In this document: in pieces, positions 35,171-43,456 of the stretch | How the letters are laid out: every line of letters begins with the position of its first letter | How positions within the stretch are numbered: the stretch's first letter is position 1 | From: Pirellula sp. | Lineage (GTDB): Bacteria > Planctomycetota > Planctomycetia > Pirellulales > PNKZ01 | Direction of reading: 5' to 3' | Assembly: GCA_013822735.1 (NCBI GenBank) | Contig: PNKZ01000032.1 | Coordinates: 1 to 49,658, forward strand | Length of the DNA: 49,658 nt | Made by a program: the position numbers and the translations under genes | The notes under the pieces: model-generated | What the model was told of the DNA's origin: nothing | Seen by the model: the letters and a program-made list of their open reading frames with translations, nothing else | Database searches by the model: none

Positions 35171-35270
35171 AGCCGCCGGCAGACGGCAAGCGTGCCGGCA
35201 CCGCAAACGGCTCGGTGCAAGGCGTTGACGGATAAGCACTTGCGCCGGGCTTAGCGGCCCGTAAGCTGCC

Positions 35271-35300
35271 TTGACCCCCGCGGCGCGCCGCACCTATAAT
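35271..35300 (+). promoter_or_regulatory. Sigma-70-type promoter upstream of the LptD-like gene
   Basis: TTGACC (35271-35276), an 18-bp spacer and TATAAT (35295-35300). This is the best consensus promoter in the window and implies a leader of about 120 nt before the start codon at 35431. Confidence 0.6.
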
Positions 35301-35430
35301 CCGCCGCCGTTTTTCCCGAGCGGCGTCACTTCCATAAATCCCTAGCTCACTTCGTTTTACAGCGACTCTCGCGACGCTCTCCGTCACACCTTTCCCGGCG
35401 CGCGAAAGTACTACGTCGAAGGATCTCTTC

Positions 35431-38400
35431 TTGCCCACCGCAAGCCGCGAGCATGGACTGCTCCGCTGGTTCGCTGCGCAGCGACCTTGGTCGCTCTGCG
35501 CACGTGGGTGCTTCGCGCGCGTGCGCTCGTGGGCGCCGGCCGTGGTGACTGCGCTGTTCCTATGTGGCGCGTTGCCGCCGAGCATGCTTCAGGCACAAGG
35601 TTCCTCGGAGATCGCGCTGCCGGAGCGCAACCGGCAAGATGCCGTACTCTTCGGCGGCGATGAAGCGTGGCGCTGGACACAAGGGGCTTACGACGTTTGG
35701 GTCTTGCGCGGACGTTGCTACGTGCAGCAAGGCGCCGCGGCCGCCGAAGCGCAAGAGGCCGTACTGTGGGTTCGTCGAGAAGCAGTCGCCGCCGAGCGCG
35801 GCTACGATGCGCGCCCCGGCGATTTGGTGCAGGCCGCCGAAGAGACGCCGGCCCGCACGACCGTCGTTGCGTATCTAGAAGGGGACGTGCGCATCGCCGA
35901 TGCCCGGAGCGGCGGCACTTACGAAGTGCGCGATCGCACTTGGTTCGGCGAGTTCGCCTCCGACGTCGATCCGCAAACGCGCACGCCCGCGCCGCAACCG
36001 CAGCCCGCCACGTTGCCGCAGGTGTTCGTCAACGCTCAGGCCCGCCGCAACGCGCTGCTCGATCCGCAGGTCCGTCCGGCACAGTTCACGACCGGTTCTT
36101 CGCCCGTGGCCGGAGCGACGGGCCTCCCCGGCGATTACGCGCCGCCGGTCGTGACGTTTCCGTCGGCGCCGCAACCGTACGCCGTAATGCAACCGGGCAC
36201 CCCCGCACAGCCCGGCATGCCCGCTCAACCCGGCGGCGCGGCGACGCAGCCCAACATTACCGTGACGCCCGTCGCGCCGGCCGCGCCGCTCGCGCCGGTC
36301 GGCCGTCGCTTGCGAGCCTTCTCGCGCTCGGCCGTGAAGGTGCAAGTGAAGTGGATTCCGAACCCGAACAATCCGCAGGAATGGATCGGCGTGATCTCGC
36401 CGGGCGTGAACCTGATCATCGACGGGCTTCCCGGCTTCGGGCAACTCGACATCTCGACGGATCGGCTCGTCGTCTGGACGACCGGCACGCAAGAGCCCGA
36501 CCTTTCCGGGGCTCGCCCGCAAGAGAACGAACGGCCGCTGGAACTCTATCTCGAAGGGAACATCGTGTTCCGCGAAGGGGATCGCACGATCTACGCCGAG
36601 CGGATGTACTACAACGTCAACCAGCGCACCGGCACGATTCTCAAAGCCGAGCTTCTGGCGCCGGTACCCAGCTATTCCGGCATGGCCCGCCTGAAGGCCG
36701 ACGTCATTCGGCAAGTCGGCATGAACAGCTTCCAGGCCGACAACGCGAGCCTCACCACGAGCCGGATGACGAACCCGCGTTATCAGGTGCAAGCCAACCA
36801 GATGACGTTTGAAGACACGCCGCGCACGCTCATGGATCCCATGACCGGGCAGCCGGTGATGGACCCGCTGACGGGCGAGCCGATGGTCGAGCACGATCGC
36901 TTGGCCGTGAGCACCGGCAATACGGTGTTCGTCGGACCGGTGCCGGTGTTCTATTGGCCGAAGCTTTCGACGACGTTGGAGAACCCGCAGTTCTACGTGC
37001 GCAACGTGAAGATTCAGAGCGACCGGATTTTCGGTCAGTCGATCCGCACCGATTTGGATCTGTTTCAAGTGTTCGGCATCAAGAACGCGCCGAAGACCCA
37101 CGACTGGATCGGCAGCCTCGATTACCTCAGCAAGCGCGGCCCGGCCGGAGGTACGACCTACAGTTATAGCGGCGACAACTTCCTCGGCCTCGCCCCCGGC
37201 CCTTATGCGGGCATCGCCGACGCTTGGGCCATCTACGACGACGGACTCGATATTCTCGGCAGCGACCGCCGCGACATGGTGCCGGCGCACAAATTCCGCT
37301 ACCGACTCTTCCAGCGTCATCGCCAGCAACTTCCCGACAACTTCCAACTCACGACCGAGCTCGGCCGGATGAGCGATCGGAACTTCCTCGAACAATACTA
37401 CGAGCTCGAATACGACACGTTTAAAGACCAATCGACGGGAGTCGAGCTCAAGAAGTACGACGACAACAGCAGTTGGGCCATCGCGGCCGACATGCGTTTG
37501 AACCAATACTTCGCGCAGACGGAACAGCTGCCGCGACTCGACCACTTCCTGCTCGGCCAGAGTCTACTCGGCGACACGATCACTTGGAACGAGCACACGT
37601 CGGTGGAATATGCCCGGCTCCGCACGGCGTCGTTCCCGACCGATCCGCAGGATATCGCGAAATTTACCTTCCTGCCGTGGGAAGCGACCGTCTCGGGCGA
37701 GCGACTCGTAACGGCCCACGAGTTTTCCGCGCCGCTGAATCTCGGCCCGGCAAAGGTTACGCCCTATGCCTTCGGACAAGCCGGCCACTGGGGCGAAGTG
37801 CTCGACGGCAGCGATCAGCAGCGGCTCTACGGGCAAGGGGGCGTGCGCGCGGCTTTGCCGTTCTGGAGCGTCAACCGCGACGTCCAAAGCGAACTATTCA
37901 ACGTCAACGGCATCGCCCACAAGGTGGTGCTCGACGTCGATGCCAGCTTCGCCCAGGCCAATCGCAGCCTTTCCGAGTTTCCGTTGTACGACCAACTCGA
38001 CGACGACGCGCAAGAACAATTCCGCCGGCGCTTCACGTTCAACACCTTCGGCGGCGTCGTGCCGCCGCAGTTCGACGAGCGTTCCTACGCTCTGCGCAGC
38101 GGGCTCGGCGGCAACGTCTCGAATCCCTCGGCGGAAATCGCCGACGATCTCTCGGCCGTGCGCATGGGTTTGCGGCAACGTTGGCAAACCAAGCGCGGGC
38201 CGCCGCTGAAAACGCGCATCGTCGATTGGGTGACGCTCGACACCGAAGCCGTGTTTTTCCCGCGCGCCGATCGGGACAACTTCGGCCAGAACTTCGGCCT
38301 CGCGCGGTACGACTTCCGTTGGCACGTCGGCGATCGCCTCACGCTGCTCTCCGACGGCGGATTCGACTTCTTCGATCAAGGGGGGCAAACCGTGTCTGTC

Positions 38401-38754
38401 GGCGCCACGCTGAATCGTCCGACCAACGGCAGCCTGTACCTCGGCTATCGCTCGCTGAACGGGCCGTTTGAAGGGCAAGTACTTATTGCTTCGGCCAGTT
38501 ACCGGCTGAGCCCGAAGTGGTTCGGCACCGGCGCCATGAGCTACGACTTCAGCGGCAACGGCACGATCGGCAACGCATTCTCGCTGGTGCGCATCGGCGA
38601 ATCGTTTCTGGTCGGCTTCAACTTCAACTACGATGCGTACAAGAACAACGTCTCCGGCATGCTGGTCATCGAGCCTCGCTTCCTGCCGGGGATGTCGCGT
38701 AACATGATGGGCGCGTCGATGATTCCGCCGGTCGGAGTTTACGGTCTCGAGTAG
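35431..38754 (+). CDS. lptD: LptD-like outer-membrane LPS assembly protein
   Basis: 1107 residues. The TTG start at 35431 is supported by GAAGGA at 35418-35423; GTG 35521 would begin directly at the signal peptide (APAVVTALFLCGALPP…). The first 300 residues include a Pro/Gln-rich tract near 185-280. Residues about 300-460 look like an OstA/LptA-type periplasmic domain (LYLEGNIVFREGDRTIYAER, YYNVNQRTGTILKAELL). The rest is a beta-barrel with alternating aromatic and polar strands ending in EPRFLPGM. LptD inserts lipopolysaccharide into the outer leaflet. The call rests on architecture and motifs; no LptE is seen nearby. Diacylglycerol kinase follows after 11 nt. Confidence 0.72.
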   Translation: MPTASREHGLLRWFAAQRPWSLCARGCFARVRSWAPAVVTALFLCGALPPSMLQAQGSSEIALPERNRQDAVLFGGDEAWRWTQGAYDVWVLRGRCYVQQGAAAAEAQEAVLWVRREAVAAERGYDARPGDLVQAAEETPARTTVVAYLEGDVRIADARSGGTYEVRDRTWFGEFASDVDPQTRTPAPQPQPATLPQVFVNAQARRNALLDPQVRPAQFTTGSSPVAGATGLPGDYAPPVVTFPSAPQPYAVMQPGTPAQPGMPAQPGGAATQPNITVTPVAPAAPLAPVGRRLRAFSRSAVKVQVKWIPNPNNPQEWIGVISPGVNLIIDGLPGFGQLDISTDRLVVWTTGTQEPDLSGARPQENERPLELYLEGNIVFREGDRTIYAERMYYNVNQRTGTILKAELLAPVPSYSGMARLKADVIRQVGMNSFQADNASLTTSRMTNPRYQVQANQMTFEDTPRTLMDPMTGQPVMDPLTGEPMVEHDRLAVSTGNTVFVGPVPVFYWPKLSTTLENPQFYVRNVKIQSDRIFGQSIRTDLDLFQVFGIKNAPKTHDWIGSLDYLSKRGPAGGTTYSYSGDNFLGLAPGPYAGIADAWAIYDDGLDILGSDRRDMVPAHKFRYRLFQRHRQQLPDNFQLTTELGRMSDRNFLEQYYELEYDTFKDQSTGVELKKYDDNSSWAIAADMRLNQYFAQTEQLPRLDHFLLGQSLLGDTITWNEHTSVEYARLRTASFPTDPQDIAKFTFLPWEATVSGERLVTAHEFSAPLNLGPAKVTPYAFGQAGHWGEVLDGSDQQRLYGQGGVRAALPFWSVNRDVQSELFNVNGIAHKVVLDVDASFAQANRSLSEFPLYDQLDDDAQEQFRRRFTFNTFGGVVPPQFDERSYALRSGLGGNVSNPSAEIADDLSAVRMGLRQRWQTKRGPPLKTRIVDWVTLDTEAVFFPRADRDNFGQNFGLARYDFRWHVGDRLTLLSDGGFDFFDQGGQTVSVGATLNRPTNGSLYLGYRSLNGPFEGQVLIASASYRLSPKWFGTGAMSYDFSGNGTIGNAFSLVRIGESFLVGFNFNYDAYKNNVSGMLVIEPRFLPGMSRNMMGASMIPPVGVYGLE

Positions 38755-38765
38755 GAGCCACGGCG

Positions 38766-39158
38766 ATGACGGACGACGAACGCCTGCAGCCGCAGTCTTG
38801 GGGTCGGAAGTTTCGCTGCGCCTTTCGCGGCGTGAAGCGGGGCTTTCGCGGCGAGTGCAGCTTCTTCGTCCACGGCTTCGCGACCGTGGCCGTCGTGCTG
38901 GCGGCGTTGGCGCTCGAGGCCGACCGTTATGAATGGTATGTGCTGTTGTTCTGCATCACCCTGGTGCTCACCGCGGAAATGTTCAACAGCTCGATCGAGC
39001 GGCTGGCCCGGGCCGTGAGCGATGAGTTCCACCCGCAACTGCGCGACGCACTGGATATCGCCGGGGGCGCCGTGCTGACGGCCTCGCTCGGCGCGGCGAC
39101 CGTCGGCACGTTGGTGCTCGGTCGGCTCGCCTTGCGCATGCTCGGCGCGATCGGCTAA
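38766..39158 (+). CDS. dgkA: Diacylglycerol kinase (DgkA family)
   Basis: 130 residues; a ribosome-binding AGGAG overlaps the stop codon of the LptD-like gene, so the two are probably translated from one transcript. Three membrane helices; the signature region TAEMFNSSIERLARAV corresponds to the family's ExxNTAIE motif with Ser in place of Thr-Ala. It phosphorylates diacylglycerol, or undecaprenol in Gram-positives, recycling lipid made during envelope synthesis. The stop codon overlaps that of the convergent lipoyl-like gene by 4 bp. Confidence 0.88.
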   Translation: MTDDERLQPQSWGRKFRCAFRGVKRGFRGECSFFVHGFATVAVVLAALALEADRYEWYVLLFCITLVLTAEMFNSSIERLARAVSDEFHPQLRDALDIAGGAVLTASLGAATVGTLVLGRLALRMLGAIG

Positions 39159-39406
39159 GCGTCGTCCGCCACGGCTTCGATCATTCCCAGGCGCATGCCC
39201 GGGGTAACCCGGTCGTCTTCGTAGACGAACACTTGCCGCAGGCTGCCGGCCGTCGGAGCGGGGAGGTCGACGGTAACGCCGTCGGCCGAGAGTTCCAGCA
39301 ACCGATCGCCGGCCGCGAACGAGGCGCCGACGTCGACCAGCCACAGGCTCACCGTGACGGGCTCTTCTCCCAGGCCCAACTCCGGCATTGCGAACTCGAC
39401 GAGCAT
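39155..39406 (-). CDS. Small lipoyl/biotinyl-domain protein lacking the modified lysine
   Basis: 83 residues covering a whole lipoyl domain: FAMPELGLGEEPVTV, VDVGASFAAGDRLLEL, LPAPTAGSLRQVFV and EDDRVTPGMRLGMIE. The position normally held by the modified lysine (DK followed by A/V-T-V) is DG here (LSADGVTVDLPAP), and the protein contains no lysine at all. It therefore cannot be lipoylated or biotinylated in the usual way; a structural or binding role is more likely. It is the last gene of the minus-strand run and overlaps the dgkA stop codon. Confidence 0.82.
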   Translation of the reverse strand: MLVEFAMPELGLGEEPVTVSLWLVDVGASFAAGDRLLELSADGVTVDLPAPTAGSLRQVFVYEDDRVTPGMRLGMIEAVADDA

Positions 39407-39446
39407 CGGCGACTGCCCCCTTGCGGCAGGCCCGTGAGAAGCGGAC

Positions 39447-39542
39447 TTAGTAGCGATAGGCGACGTACGCCAAAAACGCCAACCAAGCGACCATCGCCGT
39501 CGCGGCCAGGGCGAACAGTAGCTGTGACCGACGGCGCTCCAT
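39447..39542 (-). CDS. Short single-pass membrane peptide, 31 residues
   Basis: An open frame from ATG 39542 to TAA 39447 encodes MERRRSQLLF followed by a hydrophobic stretch (LAATAMVAWLAFLAYVAY) and a final Arg-Tyr. The basic N-terminus plus one helix fits a cytoplasm-in membrane peptide. It lies between the Minf_1886-type gene (21 nt) and the lipoyl-like gene (40 nt), on the same strand, so translation in one operon is plausible. It is too short for homology evidence. Confidence 0.5.
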   Translation of the reverse strand: MERRRSQLLFALAATAMVAWLAFLAYVAYRY

Positions 39543-39563
39543 CGCGGGCGGCTTCCCTTCGGC

Positions 39564-40001
39564 TTACGAGTTGCGAGGCGGATCGATGACGTAATCGCGG
39601 CGCAGCGCCGTGTCGAAGTCGTACACGTTATCGAAGTCTTCGCGCCGGTCGTGCTTCGTTTTGCTCATCTCGCCGATGTCGATCAGGTTGAAGACGATGT
39701 TGCCGAAGTCGCCGGTCGAGCGAATGCCCCAGCTTTCAAGCACCGTGGCGGCCATAAACCCGAACTGCTCCTGCGCATAGCGACGAATCGCTTCGCACAA
39801 CTCGCGACCGGTGAGATGCCGTTGCCCGCCGGGCGAGGTCTCTACCGGCGGCGGCGCTTCCAACGCATCCGGCGGCGCTTCCGTTCCCAAGCCCAGCGTA
39901 TCGTGCGCGTAACGCAACGCTTCAAACACGAAGCCGTACGCATCGCGCTTATAGCGTTTATCGGCGGCGAGCAGTTCGGAGAAACTCTGGGGCTTGGCCA
40001 T
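39564..40001 (-). CDS. Minf_1886-family protein, function unknown
   Basis: 145 residues from ATG 40001 (MAKPQSFSELLAADKRYKRD). Conserved-looking blocks: DAYGFVFEALRYAHD, HLTGRELCEAIRRYAQEQFG, VLESWGIRSTGDFGNIVFNL and DNVYDFDTALRRDY. I recognise it as the Minf_1886 type, common in Planctomycetes and Verrucomicrobia and without a known role. It is cytoplasmic, with no signal or membrane segment. It lies 85 nt downstream of the PSP1 gene on the same strand. Confidence 0.8.
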   Translation of the reverse strand: MAKPQSFSELLAADKRYKRDAYGFVFEALRYAHDTLGLGTEAPPDALEAPPPVETSPGGQRHLTGRELCEAIRRYAQEQFGFMAATVLESWGIRSTGDFGNIVFNLIDIGEMSKTKHDRREDFDNVYDFDTALRRDYVIDPPRNS

Positions 40002-40086
40002 AAGAACGAACGGCAGGGAGCGATGGATCAAGATCACGGAACGAACGGAACTGCACGGCGGGGCGAGCCGCGGCGAACGCACGGCG

Positions 40087-41199
40087 TTATGAGGCCGGTT
40101 CCTCCGGCCCTGCGCCGGTCGACGGACCGTCCGGAGCCGCTGCGCCGGGAGGCGCGTCGCTGGGAAGCACGATGCTCGGCGGCGCTTCGGCGACCGGCGG
40201 CATCTCCGCCTCGGGCGCCCGGGCCGGGGAATTGCGCTCGGGCCGATCTGCCTGCGCCCGATCTGCCTGTCCGCGGTCGCCCTGTGCGCGATCACCCTGA
40301 GGCCGGTCGCCGCCGCGATTCGGTCCGCGCGAGCCGCGTCGGTCGTCGCGTCGGTCGTCCCCTTCGCGATCTTCCGGCGGACGCCGTGTGCCCGGCACAA
40401 TGCTCAACACGTCGCCGGCCTGAATCAATACGCGGCGTCGATCTTCGGTTTCGACCAATAGCTGACCGGCCAAGATCTCCTGAGCGAGCACGCGCACGCG
40501 GCCGTCGCGCGTGAGCACGTCGGCGCCGATCGGAGCCATTTCCTTCTGCAGATCTTCGTAGGTGTCGTACTCGTAGCGCAGGCAACACTTGAGCCGTCCG
40601 CAACGGCCGGAGATTTTCGTCGGGTCGAGCGTCGCCTTTTGCAGCTTCGCCATCTTCATCGACACCGGCGGCATCTCCGAGAGATGCGTGTTGCAACAAA
40701 CCGGCTTGCCGCAATCGCCGTAATCGGCCAGCAGCTTCGCCTCGTCGCGCACGCCGATCTGGCGCATTTCGATCCGCGTTTGAAACTCGTTCGCCAACGC
40801 CTTCACAAGCTCGCGAAAGTCGACGCGCGTCTCCGAGAGATAATAGACGACGACCCGTTCGCCGCCGAACATCTGTTCGACGTCGACCATCTCCATCGGG
40901 AGTTTTAGTTCTTTGATGTGCTTGCGACAGGTTTCAAATTCGCGCTCCTGCTGCTCCAGCAGCCGGCGCGATTCCCGTTCGTCGTCGGGGCTCATCACGC
41001 GCAGCACCTGCCCGCGCCGCGGATCGGCCATCCGCTCCACCACCACGTCGTTGGCTTCCATCAGCACTTCGCCGACTTCAAGACCTCGCTCGGTGCGCGC
41101 AATCACCCGATTGCCGCGGCGCAGCGTCTCGCCCCGACTGGTCGTAAAGACTCCCAGCGAGCGCATGACGCCGTAACGAACTACGTAGCGATTCGACAT
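40087..41199 (-). CDS. PSP1-domain protein (RicT-like)
   Basis: 370 residues from ATG 41199 (MSNRYVVRYGVMRSLG). The PSP1 core (about 1-250) shows the cysteine-rich signature: GDCGKPVCCNTHL and SGRCGRLKCCLRYEYDTY. In Bacillus, RicT with RicA/RicF forms an Fe-S complex that affects RNase Y and competence, and these cysteines are the likely cluster ligands. The C-terminal quarter (about 285-370) is low complexity with a run of QGDR/QADR pentamers, then Pro/Ala-rich. No RicA or RicF is seen nearby. The downstream Minf_1886-type gene is probably co-transcribed. Confidence 0.85.
   Translation of the reverse strand: MSNRYVVRYGVMRSLGVFTTSRGETLRRGNRVIARTERGLEVGEVLMEANDVVVERMADPRRGQVLRVMSPDDERESRRLLEQQEREFETCRKHIKELKLPMEMVDVEQMFGGERVVVYYLSETRVDFRELVKALANEFQTRIEMRQIGVRDEAKLLADYGDCGKPVCCNTHLSEMPPVSMKMAKLQKATLDPTKISGRCGRLKCCLRYEYDTYEDLQKEMAPIGADVLTRDGRVRVLAQEILAGQLLVETEDRRRVLIQAGDVLSIVPGTRRPPEDREGDDRRDDRRGSRGPNRGGDRPQGDRAQGDRGQADRAQADRPERNSPARAPEAEMPPVAEAPPSIVLPSDAPPGAAAPDGPSTGAGPEEPAS
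40247..40315 (-). repeat. 15-nt tandem repeat encoding GDRAQ-type pentamers
   Basis: About four copies of a 15-bp unit within the PSP1 gene encode DRPQG/DRAQG/DRGQA/DRAQA. They lie in the disordered tail and could vary in number between strains. Confidence 0.6.
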
Positions 41200-41340
41200 C
41201 GGCCGACTGTGATAGAGGGCATTTCGGAGCGGGCGAATCCCCAGTATACCGGGCAACCGCGCGGCGGGGAACGGTCGGAACGCCGCTGCCGGCACTCCCG
41301 CGAAACGCCGCTGCTCGCCCCGAATTCACGTGGCGCAAAT

Positions 41341-42462
41341 TCACTCGCTGCGAATTCCCAGCAACTCCGCATGGCGTAAGGCCGCCGCGGTGCGCTCGGG
41401 CGCGGCACTCTTCAACTTACGGAGCGCCGCGGCGGCCGAAACGTCGGGACACAGCAGCAAGTAGCCGACCACGGCCCGATCGAGCGCCGGATCGTCTCCC
41501 GAACTCTGAAGAAACAAGGCCTCGGCCCGCGCCGTATAGCCCCAAGCGCGGCGGCGGGTCAGGTCTTGCAACGCGCCGGGCGCGGTCGCCGGACGATCGA
41601 GCAAACTCGCCACGCTCGCGATCAGCCGCGCCTCGGGAACTTCACGACCGTACTGCAGATAGAACCGCAAGGCCGCCTGGGCGTGACGTACATCCCCTTC
41701 CGCAGCCTGCGGGTTGCGCAGGATTCTTTCGTCGATCAGGTCGAGCGCCGCCGTGCCGTCGACCAGCAGATAGCCGCCGAGGATGCCGTCGAACCCGGCG
41801 CGAAACTCGCCGGCCGGCGCGACGACCGTTTGTCGCAAGAGCGCACGGTCCGCGTCGCGCTCGGCTCCCGACGGGGCGAGGCCGAGCGCCATGCCGTAAA
41901 AGCCCTTCCGTTCTCCCGGCACGGCCGCGTCGACGAGCCACGCGCGCATTTTTGCATACGGCAAACCGTCGGCAACGGCCGCGACCGCTTCAAACGGCGC
42001 CCGACCGAACTCGCGGAACGCATCTTCGGCGATGTCGGCGTCGGCGTGTTCTAAATACTTGACGAAGTAACGCAACCGCTCGGCGGACGGAAGTTTCACC
42101 GACGGCGCGCGCACGTAGTAGGCGAGCGACGCCTCATCGACCGGCTCGCTCAACCAGTTCCACGGCTCCGACGCCGCGTCGGCATCGTAGCGCCCGAGCA
42201 ACAGCACGAGTTGGCCCTCAGGCAGATCCGAATCGTCGGCTTCGATCGTCGTCGGCTTGCCGAGTCGGGCCGCTCCGTCGAACACTTGGCGGACGGCAAA
42301 CGTGCCGTCGCCGACCGCTTCGGCAAGCAATAAGGCATCGGCATCCGCGCGACGCTCGGCAAACGACGGTTGCACCGCGTTGCAAAACGGGCACGCGTGG
42401 AGCAGGGCAGTGGGGGAAAGCAGAAGGAAAACGGCGATGAGAGCGCAGCGAAGTTGCGACAT
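41341..42462 (-). CDS. Secreted CPFC-motif protein, paralogue 2
   Basis: 373 residues from ATG 42462. A signal peptide (MSQLRCALIAVFLLLSPTAL) is followed at once by HACPFCNAVQPSF, a CxxC pair close to the mature N-terminus. The remainder is helical, HEAT-like. It aligns with the paralogue at 44345-45637, for example RYFVKYLEHADADIAEDAF against AFFQEYFEDADSLLAADSY. A role in periplasmic metal or thiol chemistry is inferred from the CPFC pair and the operon; no enzyme motif is seen. It is the last of the six genes of the ABC/DUF3299 group, with a hairpin repeat 28 nt upstream of its start. Confidence 0.72.
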   Translation of the reverse strand: MSQLRCALIAVFLLLSPTALLHACPFCNAVQPSFAERRADADALLLAEAVGDGTFAVRQVFDGAARLGKPTTIEADDSDLPEGQLVLLLGRYDADAASEPWNWLSEPVDEASLAYYVRAPSVKLPSAERLRYFVKYLEHADADIAEDAFREFGRAPFEAVAAVADGLPYAKMRAWLVDAAVPGERKGFYGMALGLAPSGAERDADRALLRQTVVAPAGEFRAGFDGILGGYLLVDGTAALDLIDERILRNPQAAEGDVRHAQAALRFYLQYGREVPEARLIASVASLLDRPATAPGALQDLTRRRAWGYTARAEALFLQSSGDDPALDRAVVGYLLLCPDVSAAAALRKLKSAAPERTAAALRHAELLGIRSE

Positions 42463-42489
42463 GTTCCGACGTTTCAATTCCTTGCCGGC

Positions 42490-42516
42490 CCATTTAGCCG
42501 CGTTGCTTGTCAACGC
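42490..42516 (-). repeat. Small hairpin repeat with conserved CCATTTAGCCG flank, copy 3
   Basis: CCATTTAGCCG followed by the stem GCGTTG-CTTGT-CAACGC. It lies between the DUF3299 lipoprotein and the CPFC gene, 28 nt before the CPFC start. The stem sequence differs from copies 1 and 2 at both sides together, so pairing is kept. Confidence 0.65.
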
Positions 42517-42539
42517 GCTTCGCGTCGCACGAAGCAAGA

Positions 42540-43313
42540 CTACTCCACCGCGTCCGCTTCCAAGTGGAAGATCGCTTCGTGTTTCCCGTTCAGATCCTTG
42601 TACTCGCGAAACTCCAGCGTCCCTTCGACGGCGACCGGGCGCGTCGAAAACTTCGTCGTCTTGCCGGGGACCATGTCGACGATGATGCAATCGTAGAGCA
42701 ACGCGCCCGGCCCGAAGCAGCACCCTTGGTCGTCGCGCACGAGGATGAACGATTTGACGCCGGTCTCAAACGGGCAGCTCGGATGGATGAAGCCGCGAAT
42801 CTTCACGCGCTTGTTGAAAAGTGCGCGAACCGCGTCGGTGAGCAAGGTCGGCGAGAACGGGTCGTTGCGCTCCATCGGAAACATCAGGCTATCGAACGTA
42901 ATCGGCAACACGCCGGCCGAAGCCGTCGGCGCTTCGAGTACCCGGGTGCGCGGCGGCGGAACGCTGCCCGCCGCCGTCTTGCGAACCGGCGAGCGCGACG
43001 ATTGCGTGGCGGCCGGAGCCGTCGGCATGGGGCGTTGGAGGGCGTCGCGAAATGTTCCATCGCCGCGCTTGGTTCCGGTCGGTGAAGCGCCCGCGGACGA
43101 GGAAGCCTTCGGCGCTCCGACGGTAGCCGATGTCGCAGGCGCGGCCGATGGAGAAGGGGACGGCGACGCTTTCGGCAGCATGGCGAGAGACGCCGACGAA
43201 CCGGAGCCGCCCGCCGAGCCGGGGCCGGCGACCGTCGACTGCGCAGGCTGATAACAGCCGACGACGGCGACGAGGGCCGTCAAACTCATGACCGAAAGAA
43301 GGCGAAGCGACAT
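42540..43313 (-). CDS. DUF3299-type lipoprotein
   Basis: 257 residues from ATG 43313 (MSLRLLSVMSLTALVAVVGC). The lipobox VVGC makes Cys 20 the likely lipidated residue. A Ser/Pro/Ala-rich linker (about 25-130) precedes the DUF3299 domain (about 140-257): KRVKIRGFIHPS, SFILVRDDQGCCFGPGALLY and VDMVPGKTTKF. The CCFG motif is shared with the neighbouring DUF3299 protein. Function of the domain is not established; association with FtsX-type ABC transporters suggests a metal- or substrate-binding part of an envelope complex. Confidence 0.8.
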   Translation of the reverse strand: MSLRLLSVMSLTALVAVVGCYQPAQSTVAGPGSAGGSGSSASLAMLPKASPSPSPSAAPATSATVGAPKASSSAGASPTGTKRGDGTFRDALQRPMPTAPAATQSSRSPVRKTAAGSVPPPRTRVLEAPTASAGVLPITFDSLMFPMERNDPFSPTLLTDAVRALFNKRVKIRGFIHPSCPFETGVKSFILVRDDQGCCFGPGALLYDCIIVDMVPGKTTKFSTRPVAVEGTLEFREYKDLNGKHEAIFHLEADAVE

Positions 43314-43320
43314 AAGCATT

Positions 43321-43435
43321 CCGTGCACTAATGCTACTGAATACTAGCCCCGACGCGCAAGCGAGGGGACGTGACGGAAACAGGCAACACGGAGTCCCCT
43401 CGCTTGCGCGTCAGGGCTAGTGTGTTCATGCACGG
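43321..43435. repeat. Long near-perfect inverted repeat (ACTAGCCCCGACGCGC family) inside the operon
   Basis: Arms 43343-43370 and 43394-43421 match at 27 of 28 positions across a 23-nt loop. An outer pair CCGTGCA/TGCACGG (43321-43327, 43429-43435) extends it. It fills the gap between the two DUF3299 genes. Confidence 0.85.
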
Positions 43436-43456
43436 CTCGTTCAGACTGCGAACCGT

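Noticed and set aside
35875-37545. 556-residue minus-strand open frame inside the LptD-like gene
   Set aside because: Antisense shadow with Arg/Val/His-rich low-information composition; the plus-strand frame carries signal peptide and barrel features.
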